Shown: piece by piece, positions 8,121 through 17,456 of the stretch
Layout: the number at the start of each line of letters is the position of its first letter
How positions within the stretch are numbered: position 1 is the first letter of the stretch
Origin: an uncultured Eubacteriales bacterium
Lineage (GTDB): Bacteria > Bacillota > Clostridia > Oscillospirales > Acutalibacteraceae
Assembly: GCA_910584745.1 (NCBI GenBank)
Contig: CAJUDG010000006.1
Span: forward strand, 1-64,000
DNA length: 64,000 bases
Reading direction: 5' to 3'
Notes under the pieces: model-generated
The model's database searches: none
What the model was told of the DNA's origin: nothing
Seen by the model: the letters and a program-made list of their open reading frames with translations, nothing else
Made by a program: the position numbers and the translations under genes

Positions 8121-8957
8121 ATGGTCAAGATACTTACCGACAGCTCCTGCGACCTGTCCCCGGCCCGCTGCGAGGAGCTGGGAGTGGAGATGCTGCCGAT
8201 CACTGTAAATTTTGGCAGCGAAAGCTATAGGGCCAACATTGACATAAGCAACGATGAGTTCTATGAGAAGCTGGCCGCGGCCTCAGAGCTGCCCAAGACC
8301 GCCCAGATAACCCCTGCCTTTTTTGAGGATAAGTTCAGGGAATATAAGGAGAGCGGCGACGATGTGGTATGCCTGTTCATCTCCTCAATGATGAGCGGCA
8401 CCCTTCAGTCCGCCCGCCTTGCCAAGAACCTTCTGGGCGCGGACAGGATTTACCTGCCCGATACCCTGAACGTCACCTTCGCCCTGGGCCTGCTGGTGGA
8501 GGAGGCCGTTAAAATGCGCGACCGTGGGCTGTCCGCCGCGGATATCGCCGCGGAGGTGGAGAAGCTGGTGCCCCGGGTGCGGCTCTGGGCGCTGATCGAC
8601 GATCTGAAGTACCTGAAAATGGGCGGGCGGCTCTCGGCCACCAGCGCGTTAGTGGCCAGCATCCTTGGCATCTGCCCCATAATCACCCTGGAAAACGGCC
8701 TGGTCGAGGTGGTCGGCAAGGCCCGGGGCCGTAAGGCCGCCTTTAAGTTCATACAGGGCATGGTGGAGAAGGAGCCCATCTCCGGGGACTTTGCCGTGGC
8801 CGTTGGCCACGCGGCGGTACCCGCTGTCCGTGACGACTTTATCGGCTTTATGAGCGCTGAGCTCAAGAAACGGGAGCTTATAAAGATGGACATCGGCAGC
8901 ATCGTGGGCACCCACACGGGTCCCGGGGCCTGCGGCCTGGCGTATATCCGCAAGTGA
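8121..8957 (+). CDS. DegV family fatty-acid-binding protein
   Basis: Protein of 278 residues beginning VKILTDSSCDLSPA, the classic DegV opening, with DDLKYLKMGGRLSATSA in the middle and GTHTGPGACGLAYIRK at the end. DegV/FakB proteins hold a fatty acid in the cytoplasm and present it to the FakA kinase for phospholipid synthesis; no FakA is in the window. ATG 8121 was chosen over 8112 because GAAAGG lies at a workable distance only from the former. The stop overlaps the start of the next gene (GTGA). Confidence 0.88.
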   Translation: MVKILTDSSCDLSPARCEELGVEMLPITVNFGSESYRANIDISNDEFYEKLAAASELPKTAQITPAFFEDKFREYKESGDDVVCLFISSMMSGTLQSARLAKNLLGADRIYLPDTLNVTFALGLLVEEAVKMRDRGLSAADIAAEVEKLVPRVRLWALIDDLKYLKMGGRLSATSALVASILGICPIITLENGLVEVVGKARGRKAAFKFIQGMVEKEPISGDFAVAVGHAAVPAVRDDFIGFMSAELKKRELIKMDIGSIVGTHTGPGACGLAYIRK

Positions 8958-9346
8958 GACGCCGCGCCCTTATAGCCGCCGGAGTGCTGCTGGCCCTGTG
9001 TCTGTGCGCCGGGGCCATACTGCTGTTGGGACCTGATTGCCTGATACTGAAATACACCGGCTTTTACTGTGCCGGCTGCGGCGCCCAGCATATGGTGCTG
9101 GCGCTGCTGCGGGGGGATCTCCGCGATGCGCTGGGGCAGAACCTGTTTATGCTGATATTTCTGCCCGGGGCGTGCATATATATTGTTGTGGAGCTCACGC
9201 GTTACGTGCTGGGCATGAGGCCGCTGTACAGGTACAGAGCCTTTTGCCCCGTGCTCTGTGCGGTACTTTTGCTGGGCCTTCTGTTCGCCGTGCTGCGCAA
9301 TCTGCCGGGGTTCCAGTGGCTGGCGCCTTCCTGGGCTGCCGCATAG
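8954..9346 (+). CDS. DUF2752 small membrane protein
   Basis: Protein of 130 residues with three hydrophobic helices. It carries the DUF2752 signature between helices 1 and 2: YTGFYCAGCGAQHMVLALLR followed by GDLRDALGQN. The paired cysteines CAGC are conserved in the family. Its role is unknown. It starts at GTG overlapping the degV stop, so it is coupled to DegV. Confidence 0.85.
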   Translation: MRRRALIAAGVLLALCLCAGAILLLGPDCLILKYTGFYCAGCGAQHMVLALLRGDLRDALGQNLFMLIFLPGACIYIVVELTRYVLGMRPLYRYRAFCPVLCAVLLLGLLFAVLRNLPGFQWLAPSWAAA

Positions 9347-9387
9347 ATGTGCACAAATAGTTTTCCAAAATTTGTGCAAAAAATATC

Positions 9388-9416
9388 TTGACTGGTTTGC
9401 CTGTTAATTCTATAAT
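9388..9416 (+). promoter_or_regulatory. Promoter of the RpiR-type regulator gene
   Basis: TTGACT (9388-9393), 17 bases, TATAAT (9411-9416). The leader of about 85 nt holds a GC-rich hairpin (about 9424-9441) and a perfect palindrome CTTATAGTATAAG (9482-9494) just before the ribosome site, a possible operator or translation-control hairpin. Confidence 0.8.
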
Positions 9417-9508
9417 AGAAACTGCCCGGGCCGGGCCCGGGTAAAATCTGAAGCGGTTAGTTGCATATAGTCTGCAAAAATCTTATAGTATAAGGTAGGT
9501 GCTGACTT

Positions 9509-10366
9509 GTGGCGGGGATCGTGCTAAAACTGAATGAAATCATGGACAGCCTTCCGGCCTCAGAGCAGAAAATAGCTGTATATCTAGTAAGCAATTTAAA
9601 CGACGTTGTGGGCATCTCCGTGGAGGAGCTGGCCGGCCGCAGCGACTCCAGCCAGGCGGCGGTGGTGCGCTTTTGCAAGAAGCTGGGCTATAGGGGCTAC
9701 AGAGAGTTTTCCCTAAAGCTTGCCAGCGAACTGGCCGTGGCCCGGCAGAGCCAGTCCGTCGGCAGAGAGTGCAGCGACATCAAGATAGGCGACCGCGCCG
9801 GCAGCGTGATACAGAGCGTGTGCCAGCACAATATGCGGGCCATCGAGGACACCAGCACCCTTATCGACCCGGATCAGGTAGAGCTGGCCGCAAGCAGGCT
9901 TTTCGGCGCAAGGCGGGTGGATGTGTACGCGGTGGCCGCCTCGCATCTTGCGGCGCTGGACGCCCAGCAGAAGCTGGTGCGCATCGGCAAGCAGGTGTCG
10001 GCCTATTCCGACCCGCATATGCAGATGTCCTCTGCGGCTTTGCTGGGGCCGGAGGATGTGGTCCTGGCTTTCTCATGGTCCGGCGAGGCGAAGGAAGTCC
10101 TGCGGGCCTGTGAGACGGCCAGAAATGCCGGGGCCTTTATCATCTCCATCTCCCGGCTTGGGCAGGTGACTCTCAGTTCCTATTCGGACGTGCACTTCGG
10201 GCTCAGCGCCCCGGAGCCCTCTCTGGACAGCGGGGCCATGAGTTCCCGGATAGCCCAGATGACCATGGTGGATATCCTGTTCTCGTGCCTTGTAAGCCGT
10301 TACTATAACGAGACCGCCCCCTATCTTGAACGGAGCAGGCAGGCTGCGCGGTTTGTGCACGCGTAA
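9509..10366 (+). CDS. RpiR/MurR family sugar-phosphate regulator (HTH + SIS)
   Basis: Protein of 285 residues. Residues 1-75 form the RpiR helix-turn-helix (ASEQKIAVYLVSNL, then DSSQAAVVRFCKKLGYRGY). Residues about 125-265 form a SIS sugar-phosphate isomerase fold (DVYAVAASHLAALDAQQK, VVLAFSWSGEAKEV). These regulators sense phosphosugars through SIS. It starts at GTG with AAGG/AGGT upstream. It faces, tail to tail, the fucosidase-fucose isomerase-aldolase cluster, so fuculose phosphate or a related sugar phosphate is a likely ligand. That link is inferred from position only. Confidence 0.88.
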   Translation: MAGIVLKLNEIMDSLPASEQKIAVYLVSNLNDVVGISVEELAGRSDSSQAAVVRFCKKLGYRGYREFSLKLASELAVARQSQSVGRECSDIKIGDRAGSVIQSVCQHNMRAIEDTSTLIDPDQVELAASRLFGARRVDVYAVAASHLAALDAQQKLVRIGKQVSAYSDPHMQMSSAALLGPEDVVLAFSWSGEAKEVLRACETARNAGAFIISISRLGQVTLSSYSDVHFGLSAPEPSLDSGAMSSRIAQMTMVDILFSCLVSRYYNETAPYLERSRQAARFVHA

Positions 10367-10385
10367 CGGTAAAAAAATGCTTTTG

Positions 10386-10412
10386 CCCCCGGTTTTGGCC
10401 GGGGGGTTATTT
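10386..10412 (+). terminator. Terminator of the rpiR-type gene
   Basis: CCCCCGG (10386-10392) pairs with CCGGGGG (10399-10405) around a short loop, followed by TTATTTTT. Confidence 0.75.
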
Positions 10413-10421
10413 TTGCGGAGC

Positions 10422-10453
10422 AAAAGCCGCCGTTATTGATAACGGCGGCTTTT
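10422..10453. terminator. Bidirectional terminator facing the fucose operon
   Basis: A stem of about 15 bp (AAAAGCCGCCGTTAT with its complement, 2-base loop) ends next to the stop codon of the GH95 gene. It serves the minus-strand fucose operon and backs up the plus-strand terminator. Confidence 0.85.
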
Positions 10454-10457
10454 CGGC

Positions 10458-12776
10458 TTATTTCGGTCGCTCTATTGAGTTTCTATATGTTTCCCCTGGA
10501 ACCAGGTCAATTTCCTCTGCGGCGCTGTTCGCCACACGCAGATGAACGGTACGGCCAGTGGGGCTGCGAAGGGCATATTCCACCTTCTCACCGTCCCAGG
10601 AGACGTCCACAAGGATGCCGCCCCTGGCCCGCAGGCCTTTTACGCTGCCACATTCCCAGTCGGGCGGCAGGGCCGGCAGCAGTACCAGCTCCCGCTGATG
10701 GCTTTGCAGCAGCGCCTCGGCCACACCGGCGGTGAAGCCGAAGTTTCCGTCTATTTGGAAGGGCGGGTGGGCGCAGAACAGGTTGGCGTACAATCCGCCC
10801 CCATGCACGGCCCCCTCCGCCTCCGGGTCCACAAGACGGAACAGCCTGTCCATAACCTGCTGGAACCGGGGGCCGTTTTCCAGCCGCGCCCACATCAGCA
10901 GCTTCCAGGCAAGGCTCCAGCCTGTGCCCTCGTCCTCCCGGCGCTCCAGAGTCACCTCCGCTGCCCTTTCCAGCTCCGGGGTGCTCTTTGAAACGCCCCG
11001 GCCCGGGTGCAGCTCATAGAGGTTGGATAGGTGCCGGTGGTGCACGTCGCTTTCCTCAAACTCCCGGTCCCACTCCATTATTTGGCCGAATTTCCCTATC
11101 CTTGTGGGGGCCATGCGGCCAAGCAGTTCCTCATAGCGTTTGGCCTCCCGGGGTTTGCCCAGGACCCGGCAGGCCTCGGCGCAGTCCCTGAAGAGGTTGC
11201 GTATCACCGCCAGGGTGTGCTCGGTGTAGTAGGCCGTAGGCACCGGCTGGCCGTCTAGGAGGAACTCGTTTTCCGGGGATGTGGCCGGACAGGCCGCTAG
11301 GCCCTCCGGGGTCTCGCTAAGGGCGCTCTCGCAGAAGGCGGCGTTTTCCTGAAGGATAGGAAGGACGTCCCTCAGATAGCCCTCGTCACCGCTGAACAGG
11401 TATGTCTCATAGAGATTACGGCACATCCAGGCCCCGCCGAAGGGCCAGTAGGCCCAGCTGGCCTTTCCCCTGGCGGGGGAGGCCTTGCGCCAGAGGTCAG
11501 TGTTGTGAAAGCACGCCGAGCCCTTAAGGCCCATGGCCCTAGCGGTGATGCGGCCGTTGCTCAATATCTCACGGTTCAGGCGCACCAGCGGCTCTGCCAG
11601 CTCGTCCAGGTTGCAGGGGCCGGTGAGCCAGTAGTTCATCTCCGTGTTGATATTCACAGTGTAGTTGCAAAACCACGGCGGGAACTTCTCCCGGTTCCAA
11701 AGGCCCTGGAGATTTGCCGGCTGGGTCCCGGGGCGGGAGCAGGATATCAGCAGATAGCGGCCAAAGTCGAACAGCAGCGCCGCCAGATCGGGGTCCGGCT
11801 TTCCGTTTTCCGCATCCCTTACGCGCCGATCCGTGTCAGTTTCCCTGTCACGGCTCTCTCCCAAGTCCAGCGTTACCCGGTCAAAATAGCTCCTGTACTC
11901 GCTTATATGTCTTTCCAGCAGGACGTCAAAGTCTTTTTCAAGGGCCGTCATGTCCCGCTCAACCAGGCAGGTCTCATCCGGGCCCTGGGTGAATGGGTGG
12001 CGGTCGAACCCGGCGAAGCTGCTTCGGACACAGAGGAACAGGGTGATCCGGGTGGCGTTCTCAATGAGAAGGCCCTCCTCTCCTGGTAAACAGGCTCCGT
12101 CCGTGTCCACCTGCCCCAGGCCCGCATAGCGCATACCTCGCTCCTCTGGCTTATCCGAAAAGCTAAGGACTCCCCGGCCCTGGGTCACGGAAAATCCGTT
12201 CCTGCCCGGGCACTCGCCCTGGGCCATAAAACCCTTCGGCGTGTACTCCGTCCGCCGCAGAAAGCCGTCTTCCGCGGTTATCCGCATGGAGAAGGGCTCC
12301 CCGGCCTCCACCCGGTATACCAGCGCCTGATCCGCCGCGCTGCAAAAGACGGTATGCCTGTACTGCCTGCCATTATGGGTATAGGCGGCCCTCACGACCG
12401 CATCCCCCAGGTCCAGCTCCCGGCGGTAGCCCTCAACGGGACGCTCGCCCTGGAACTCCAGTATCACATTTCCAAAGGGCGCGTACATCTGCACGTCCCC
12501 GGCCTCCCTGCCCTCGGCCTCAAGGAGCTCCATGGCCTCCCTGTTCCGGCCCAGCCGGCAGAGCTCAGCCGCCTTTGCGCTGGCCTCTCTGGAAAAGCCC
12601 GGCCAAGTCTCGCCGGGATAGCCCGACCAGAGGGTGTCCTCGTTGACGGCCAGGACCTCCCTTTTGGGGTCCCCGCACACCACCGCGCCCATGCGGCCGC
12701 TGCCTATGGGAAAGCCCTCGTGCCAGCTGGCGGCGGGCCGGTGGAAAACCTGCTTTCGGCTAAATCTCCCGCCCAT
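10458..12776 (-). CDS. Glycoside hydrolase family 95, alpha-L-fucosidase type
   Basis: Protein of 772 residues with no signal peptide. The N terminus WHEGFPIGSGRMGAVVCG and NEDTLWSGYPG are hallmark GH95 motifs, and NLQGLWNREKFPPW plus YTVNINTEMNYWL match the catalytic (alpha/alpha)6 barrel. GH95 enzymes remove alpha-1,2-L-fucose (some act on L-galactose) from host or milk glycans by inversion. ATG 12776 is preceded by TGAGG at a good distance; GTG 12788, which overlaps the fucI stop, is the alternative. Released L-fucose would be the substrate of the FucI encoded just upstream in the same operon. Confidence 0.9.
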   Translation of the reverse strand: MGGRFSRKQVFHRPAASWHEGFPIGSGRMGAVVCGDPKREVLAVNEDTLWSGYPGETWPGFSREASAKAAELCRLGRNREAMELLEAEGREAGDVQMYAPFGNVILEFQGERPVEGYRRELDLGDAVVRAAYTHNGRQYRHTVFCSAADQALVYRVEAGEPFSMRITAEDGFLRRTEYTPKGFMAQGECPGRNGFSVTQGRGVLSFSDKPEERGMRYAGLGQVDTDGACLPGEEGLLIENATRITLFLCVRSSFAGFDRHPFTQGPDETCLVERDMTALEKDFDVLLERHISEYRSYFDRVTLDLGESRDRETDTDRRVRDAENGKPDPDLAALLFDFGRYLLISCSRPGTQPANLQGLWNREKFPPWFCNYTVNINTEMNYWLTGPCNLDELAEPLVRLNREILSNGRITARAMGLKGSACFHNTDLWRKASPARGKASWAYWPFGGAWMCRNLYETYLFSGDEGYLRDVLPILQENAAFCESALSETPEGLAACPATSPENEFLLDGQPVPTAYYTEHTLAVIRNLFRDCAEACRVLGKPREAKRYEELLGRMAPTRIGKFGQIMEWDREFEESDVHHRHLSNLYELHPGRGVSKSTPELERAAEVTLERREDEGTGWSLAWKLLMWARLENGPRFQQVMDRLFRLVDPEAEGAVHGGGLYANLFCAHPPFQIDGNFGFTAGVAEALLQSHQRELVLLPALPPDWECGSVKGLRARGGILVDVSWDGEKVEYALRSPTGRTVHLRVANSAAEEIDLVPGETYRNSIERPK

Positions 12777-12784
12777 ACGGCGCC

Positions 12785-14569
12785 TCACCCATAGATGGGC
12801 CCATAGGTCTGGCAGGCCCTATAGTCCGCGCTCTGGGCGTCCTCCGTTCCAAACGCCGCCCAGGCGTGGGGCCGGAATATCCGCTCCGGCTCCACGTTGT
12901 GCATGTTCACGGGTATGCGCAGCATGGACGAGAGGGTGATAAGCTCGGCGCCCACATGGCCGTAGACCGTAACGCCATGGTTCGCGCCCCAGTTGGCCAT
13001 GACGCTGTACACATCGGCGAAGGCCCCGCGCCCGGTGAGCTTTGGCACGAACCAGGTGGTGGGCCAGCTGGGGTCGGTGCGCTTGTCGATGGTATCGTGT
13101 ATTTCGTCGGGAAGATCGGCGGTCCAACCCTCGGCTATCTGGAGGACCGGGCCAACGCCGTCCACCATGTTCACCCGCAGCATGGTGACGGGCATCTCCG
13201 CCCGGCACCTGAAGTGGCTTGAGAAGCCGCCGCCCCGGAAATACTCGTAGTTTGCCCGGCACCAGTCGGTGGCGGCAAGGCAGGCGGACACGTCCTCCGG
13301 GGTCATGTCCCAGAAGGGCTTCATGCAGCCGTTCCCCTCCGCGTTCTTTGCCGCGCCGGAGCCGTCCAGGGCCGTGGCCCCGGAGTTGATGAGATGGATG
13401 AAGCCGTCCTTCGCAACGCCCCCTGGCCTATGGCCGGTGACGCGCTCGCAGGCCTCCGGGCTCCAATAGGTGCGCACATCGTGGAAGCAGGGGGCGGTAT
13501 TGCTCACAAGGGTCCCCAGCAGCATGGCCGCGCCGTTGAGGGTGTCGTTCTCCGTGGCGAAGGGGGTTGGGGCCTTCGTGCCGTTCCAGTCGAAGGTGGA
13601 GGCCATAATGGCCTCGGTGAAGTCCGCGTTGGGCAGCCAGTCCGTCCACTGGCGCTGGCCCTGGAAGCCCGCCGCCACGGCGTTCTTGCCCAATGCCTCC
13701 TCGTGCCAGCCCAGCTCCCCCAGCTTTTCGTTGCCGTAGAGAATATCCCGGACGATGATGGTCATCTTGGCGATGAACTCCCAGTCCTTGTCGGCGGGCA
13801 CCACCTTTGACTTGGTGATAACCTCCGGCAGGGCCTTGCCCGCGTTCAGGTCAAAGCCCTCCTTGCAGTTGGCCTTTATCCAGGCAAGGGCCCTTTCGTA
13901 CTCGTCCTTATCGTATATCTCCAGCTTTATGCGCCGCAGGATCTCCACCATGTCCACCCACTCGGCCCGGACGCCCAGGTACTTCTCGAAGAAGCCCGCG
14001 TCGCAGTAGCTTCCGGCGATGCCCATGGCAACGGCTCCCAGGTTCACATAGGACTTGTTCCTCATCCAGCCCACGGCCACAGCGCCCCGGGCGAACTTCA
14101 GTATCTTTTCGGCCACGTCCTCCGGGATGCTGCCGTCGTCCAGGTCCTGCACGTTATGGCCGTAGATGGAGAAGGCGGGCAGGCCCTTCTGGGCATAGGC
14201 GGCCATCACCGCTGCCAGGTACACCGCCCCGGGGCGCTCGGTGCCGTTGAAGCCCCAAACGGCTTTGATGGTAGAGGGGTCCATGTCGAAGGTCTCTGAG
14301 CCGTAGCACCAGCAGGGGGTCACGGTCAGGGTGGCCGCCACGTTCTCCCCGGAGAACTGCTGGGCGCATCTCGCGGCCTCGGCCCCGCCGCCGATGGTGG
14401 TCTCGGAGATCACGCACTGGACGGGCGTGCCGTCCGGGTAGCGCAGGCTGGCGGAGATGAGCTTGGCGGCGGCTTCCGCCATGCCCATGGTCTGGGCCTC
14501 AAGGCCCTCGCGGATGCCGCCCCAGCGGCCGTCAATGGCGGGGCGGATGCCGATCTTTGGATAATTCAT
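12785..14569 (-). CDS. fucI: L-fucose isomerase
   Basis: Converts L-fucose to L-fuculose in the cytoplasm with Mn2+. At 594 residues it matches the usual length (591 in E. coli). The start MNYPKIGIRPAIDGRWGGIR, the segments TPCWCYGSETFDMD and AVWGFNGTERPGAV, and the C-terminal HNVEPERIFRPHAWAAFG are typical. An AGGAGG ribosome site precedes the ATG. It lies 25 bases downstream of fucA and abuts the GH95 gene. Fuculokinase (FucK) is missing from the window, so the pathway needs a kinase encoded elsewhere. Confidence 0.95.
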   Translation of the reverse strand: MNYPKIGIRPAIDGRWGGIREGLEAQTMGMAEAAAKLISASLRYPDGTPVQCVISETTIGGGAEAARCAQQFSGENVAATLTVTPCWCYGSETFDMDPSTIKAVWGFNGTERPGAVYLAAVMAAYAQKGLPAFSIYGHNVQDLDDGSIPEDVAEKILKFARGAVAVGWMRNKSYVNLGAVAMGIAGSYCDAGFFEKYLGVRAEWVDMVEILRRIKLEIYDKDEYERALAWIKANCKEGFDLNAGKALPEVITKSKVVPADKDWEFIAKMTIIVRDILYGNEKLGELGWHEEALGKNAVAAGFQGQRQWTDWLPNADFTEAIMASTFDWNGTKAPTPFATENDTLNGAAMLLGTLVSNTAPCFHDVRTYWSPEACERVTGHRPGGVAKDGFIHLINSGATALDGSGAAKNAEGNGCMKPFWDMTPEDVSACLAATDWCRANYEYFRGGGFSSHFRCRAEMPVTMLRVNMVDGVGPVLQIAEGWTADLPDEIHDTIDKRTDPSWPTTWFVPKLTGRGAFADVYSVMANWGANHGVTVYGHVGAELITLSSMLRIPVNMHNVEPERIFRPHAWAAFGTEDAQSADYRACQTYGPIYG

Positions 14570-14594
14570 ATGCTTTCCTCCTGGTCAAAATCTG

Positions 14595-15314
14595 TTATTT
14601 TTCTTCCCGCTTCCTGTGCAATGCCCCGTCCTCCGGGTTGAAGACCTTATACCCCGGGTGCCGCCCGGTGACACGGTAATAGCCCCGAAGGTCTATGAGC
14701 TTCTGTATATTGTCCCGGCTGATGTCAAAGCTGCCCCCCAGTATCACCGCGTTGATGGTTATCTTCGCCCAGAGCTCCAGGCTCTCCATGCGGTAGAAGG
14801 CCGTCAGCACGTCGCCGCCCACGGCCAGGGCCCCATGGTTCTCCAGCAGCATCACATCGTGCTCCTCCAGGTACGGCTCGATGGCGTCGGGCACCTCGCT
14901 GGTGGAGGGGGTGCCGTACGGGGTCAGGGGCACGGAGCCGATAACCGCCACGTCCTCTATCATATTGTACATATCCATGGCCTTATGGGCCACGGCAAAG
15001 CCCGTGGCCCCGGGCGGGTGGGCGTGGATGACGCTGTGTACGTCCGGGCGCTTCTCATAGCAGCGCAGGTGCATCTTTATCTCGCTTGATGGCCTATAGC
15101 CCTCGCTGGCCTCCAGTATATTGCCCTCCCTGTCCAGCAGCACCAGCTTTTCCGGGGCAATAAACGCCTTGCTGATGCCAGTGGGTGTGGCGATGATATT
15201 GCCGTCGGGCAGCCGGGCGCTGACGTTTCCGTCGTTGGCGGCCACCCAGCCCAGCTGCCAGGTCTTATGACAGACGTCGCATATCTGGTCCTTTATCTCC
15301 TGGTAATTATCCAT
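14595..15314 (-). CDS. fucA: L-fuculose-1-phosphate aldolase (class II aldolase/adducin fold)
   Basis: Splits fuculose-1-phosphate into DHAP and L-lactaldehyde. The 239 residues carry the zinc ligands of the family: HAHPP with His97 and His99, LLENHGAL with His160, and SSEIKMH with the catalytic-type Glu78. GNVSARLPDG near residue 29 and PTGIS near residue 44 bind the phosphate in relatives. Related aldolases for rhamnulose or ribulose phosphates share these motifs, so the name rests on adjacency to fucI. An AAGGAGG site precedes the start. Confidence 0.88.
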   Translation of the reverse strand: MDNYQEIKDQICDVCHKTWQLGWVAANDGNVSARLPDGNIIATPTGISKAFIAPEKLVLLDREGNILEASEGYRPSSEIKMHLRCYEKRPDVHSVIHAHPPGATGFAVAHKAMDMYNMIEDVAVIGSVPLTPYGTPSTSEVPDAIEPYLEEHDVMLLENHGALAVGGDVLTAFYRMESLELWAKITINAVILGGSFDISRDNIQKLIDLRGYYRVTGRHPGYKVFNPEDGALHRKREEK

Positions 15315-15388
15315 TGGGGTCCTCCTTCCTCATTGGCATACATGGGGTCATATGCCGGTGTCTGCGCGCATACGGATAATTAGCGGGG

Positions 15389-16768
15389 TCAGTCCGCGGT
15401 GAACATGCGGTACATGGCCTCAAGGCATATCTGGGCGTGGAGCTTTAGCTTCTCAAGGTTTATCTGCTCGTTCACGTCGTGCTCGTGGGCGGGGATATCG
15501 TCCTTGAAGCCCGGGCCGAAGGCCACGCCCTTGCCGAACATCTGCCGGGCATAGGTGCCGCCGCCCATGGAGAATATGTCGCAGTCCTCGCCGGTGACGT
15601 CCTTATAGGCGCCGGAGAGCAGGGTTACAAGCTGGCTCTCCTTGGGCAGGTACAGGGGCACCGCGTCGCTGAGCTGGACATACTCAAGGCCCGCCGCCTC
15701 CACGGCCTTCTTTATGGTCTCTGAGACCCACTTGCCATCCTTGGTGGCGGGGTAGCGGATGTCCACTGTCAGGCAGCAGCTCTCTGAGTCAGCTTTTACT
15801 ATGCCCAGGTTGAAGGTCAGGGGGCCGCTGGGCTCGTCGCTGATATTCACCCCCAGCAGGCTGCCGTCGCTGGTAAGGGCTATCTTCTCATGGATGAAGC
15901 TGAAAAAGCGGCCAAGGCGCTCCGCGCCGAAGACCTCATGGAGCAGCTCTATAAGGTAGGACGCTGCATTCATGCCGGACTGGGGCGCGGCGGCATGAGC
16001 GGCCTTGCCCTTTGCCAGGAGCTTTGCGCCGTCGTCGGTGGGGGCGATCTCTACGGGTATACCGCAGTCCCTGGCGGCTGCCGAGAGCCTGTCGAGCTCC
16101 CCGGCGGTGCAGACTATCCGGCACTCGGCCTTTGAGGGCACGGCATTTGGCACCGTACCGGCGGAGAAGGACTTTATCAGGGCGGAGTCGTTTTTGCCCT
16201 TTACGTTGAAGTTCAGGCCGCCCTTCTCGCAGTGGCAGATGCCATAGCCCGCGTCCGGGGTGAAGCCCATGTCCGGGTGCTGCTCCTTAGAGAAGTAGTA
16301 GGGCATATCGTGCATACCGATCTCCTCGGCGGAGCCGAATATGACCCGCAGCTTGCGCTTTCCCTTTACTCCCGCGTCATTTATGGCCCTAAGGCAGTGC
16401 AGGGCCACCACGGCCGCGCCCTTGTCATCCGCAACGCCCCGGCCTATGGCCCGGCCGTCCTCGGTCAGCACCATCTTAAAGGGGTCGCTGTCCCAGCCCT
16501 CCCCGGCGGGCACCACGTCCAGGTGGGCCATGACCACGGCGTTGCCCTCCCCCTCGCCTATCTCGGCGTGGGCGGCGTAGTAGTCCACGTTCTTGGCCTT
16601 AAGGCCGTAGCTCTCGCTTAGCTCCACCGCTGTGTCCAGGGCCTTGGCGCAGGGGTCGCCGAAGGGGTGCTCCCCCTCTGTGGGCACGGCCACGGAGGGT
16701 ATGGCCACAAGCTTACCCAGGTCCCTTACGATATCGTCCCAGTAGTCCAGTATCTTTTCTCCAAACAT
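15389..16768 (-). CDS. pepV: PepV-type M20 dipeptidase
   Basis: Zinc-dependent cytoplasmic dipeptidase of 459 residues. Metal-site motifs are clear: VVMAHLDVVPAGEGW, GRGVADDKGAAVVALH and FGSAEEIGMHDMPYY, with MGGGTYARQMFGKGVAFGP near the C terminus, all typical of PepV/Sapep. ATG 16768 was preferred to 16777 because AAAGG directly abuts the latter. It has its own promoter but runs toward fucA with only 75 bases between, so read-through into the fucose genes is possible. A role in recycling peptides is the usual one; a link with fucose is not evident. Confidence 0.9.
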   Translation of the reverse strand: MFGEKILDYWDDIVRDLGKLVAIPSVAVPTEGEHPFGDPCAKALDTAVELSESYGLKAKNVDYYAAHAEIGEGEGNAVVMAHLDVVPAGEGWDSDPFKMVLTEDGRAIGRGVADDKGAAVVALHCLRAINDAGVKGKRKLRVIFGSAEEIGMHDMPYYFSKEQHPDMGFTPDAGYGICHCEKGGLNFNVKGKNDSALIKSFSAGTVPNAVPSKAECRIVCTAGELDRLSAAARDCGIPVEIAPTDDGAKLLAKGKAAHAAAPQSGMNAASYLIELLHEVFGAERLGRFFSFIHEKIALTSDGSLLGVNISDEPSGPLTFNLGIVKADSESCCLTVDIRYPATKDGKWVSETIKKAVEAAGLEYVQLSDAVPLYLPKESQLVTLLSGAYKDVTGEDCDIFSMGGGTYARQMFGKGVAFGPGFKDDIPAHEHDVNEQINLEKLKLHAQICLEAMYRMFTAD

Positions 16769-16809
16769 AGCTCTCATCCTTTCAGAAATTTATTTGCCGG
16801 TATACATCT

Positions 16810-16838
16810 AGATTAACCTCTTTTGCGCCCAAAGTCAA
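16810..16838 (-). promoter_or_regulatory. Promoter of pepV (and possibly the fucose operon)
   Basis: On the minus strand TTGACT (16833-16838), 17 bases, TAATCT (16810-16815). No convincing second promoter is seen in the 74 bases between pepV and fucA. Confidence 0.65.
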
Positions 16839-16865
16839 TACAATTTTTCCCTTGGGGGGATCGCC

Positions 16866-17456
16866 GTGATAAACTATATCTGGTTCGGAATGATAGCTCT
16901 GAGCGTGGTCTGCGCCACGGTCAATGGGCGGCTGCCGGAGCTGTCCCAGGCTGTGATGGACGGCGCGGGGGACGCAGTGGAGCTGTCCATATTTCTTTTG
17001 GGGAGCATGTGCGCCTGGCTGGGCTTTTTGAAGATAGCCGAGCGCGCGGGGCTTACCAGCCTGCTGGCCCGGGGCTTCTCCCCCATCATTGACCGGCTGT
17101 TCCCGGATTATCGGGGCGACGAGGAGATAAAGGGCAAGATATGTATGAACATCTCCGCGAATTTACTGGGCCTTGGAAACGCCGCCACGCCTCTGGGGCT
17201 CTCGGCCATGAAGGCTATGGCAGAGAAGTCCCCCGGGGAGGAGCCCAGCCGGGGGATGGTGCTGTTCGTGGTGATAAATACCGCTTCGCTGCAGCTGCTG
17301 CCGGTGAACATGGCGGCTATGCGGGTCTCCTGCGGCAGTGCCGCTCCCTTCGGGGTGCTGCCGGAGATATGGCTGACCTCTCTGGGGGCCCTTATCACGG
17401 CGGTGACCGCCTGTAAGCTTCTGGAGCACAGGATATACGGAGGGAGGCTGGGCTGA
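16866..17456 (+). CDS. spmA: Spore maturation protein A
   Basis: Membrane protein of 196 residues with the nucleoside-recognition (Gate) domain shared by SpmA, SpmB and concentrative transporters. NLLGLGNAATPLGLSAMKAM is the signature segment. In Bacillus SpmA and SpmB are needed for proper spore-core dehydration. It starts at GTG after a GGGGGGA site. Its stop overlaps the spmB start by one base (TGATG). Confidence 0.92.
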   Translation: MINYIWFGMIALSVVCATVNGRLPELSQAVMDGAGDAVELSIFLLGSMCAWLGFLKIAERAGLTSLLARGFSPIIDRLFPDYRGDEEIKGKICMNISANLLGLGNAATPLGLSAMKAMAEKSPGEEPSRGMVLFVVINTASLQLLPVNMAAMRVSCGSAAPFGVLPEIWLTSLGALITAVTACKLLEHRIYGGRLG

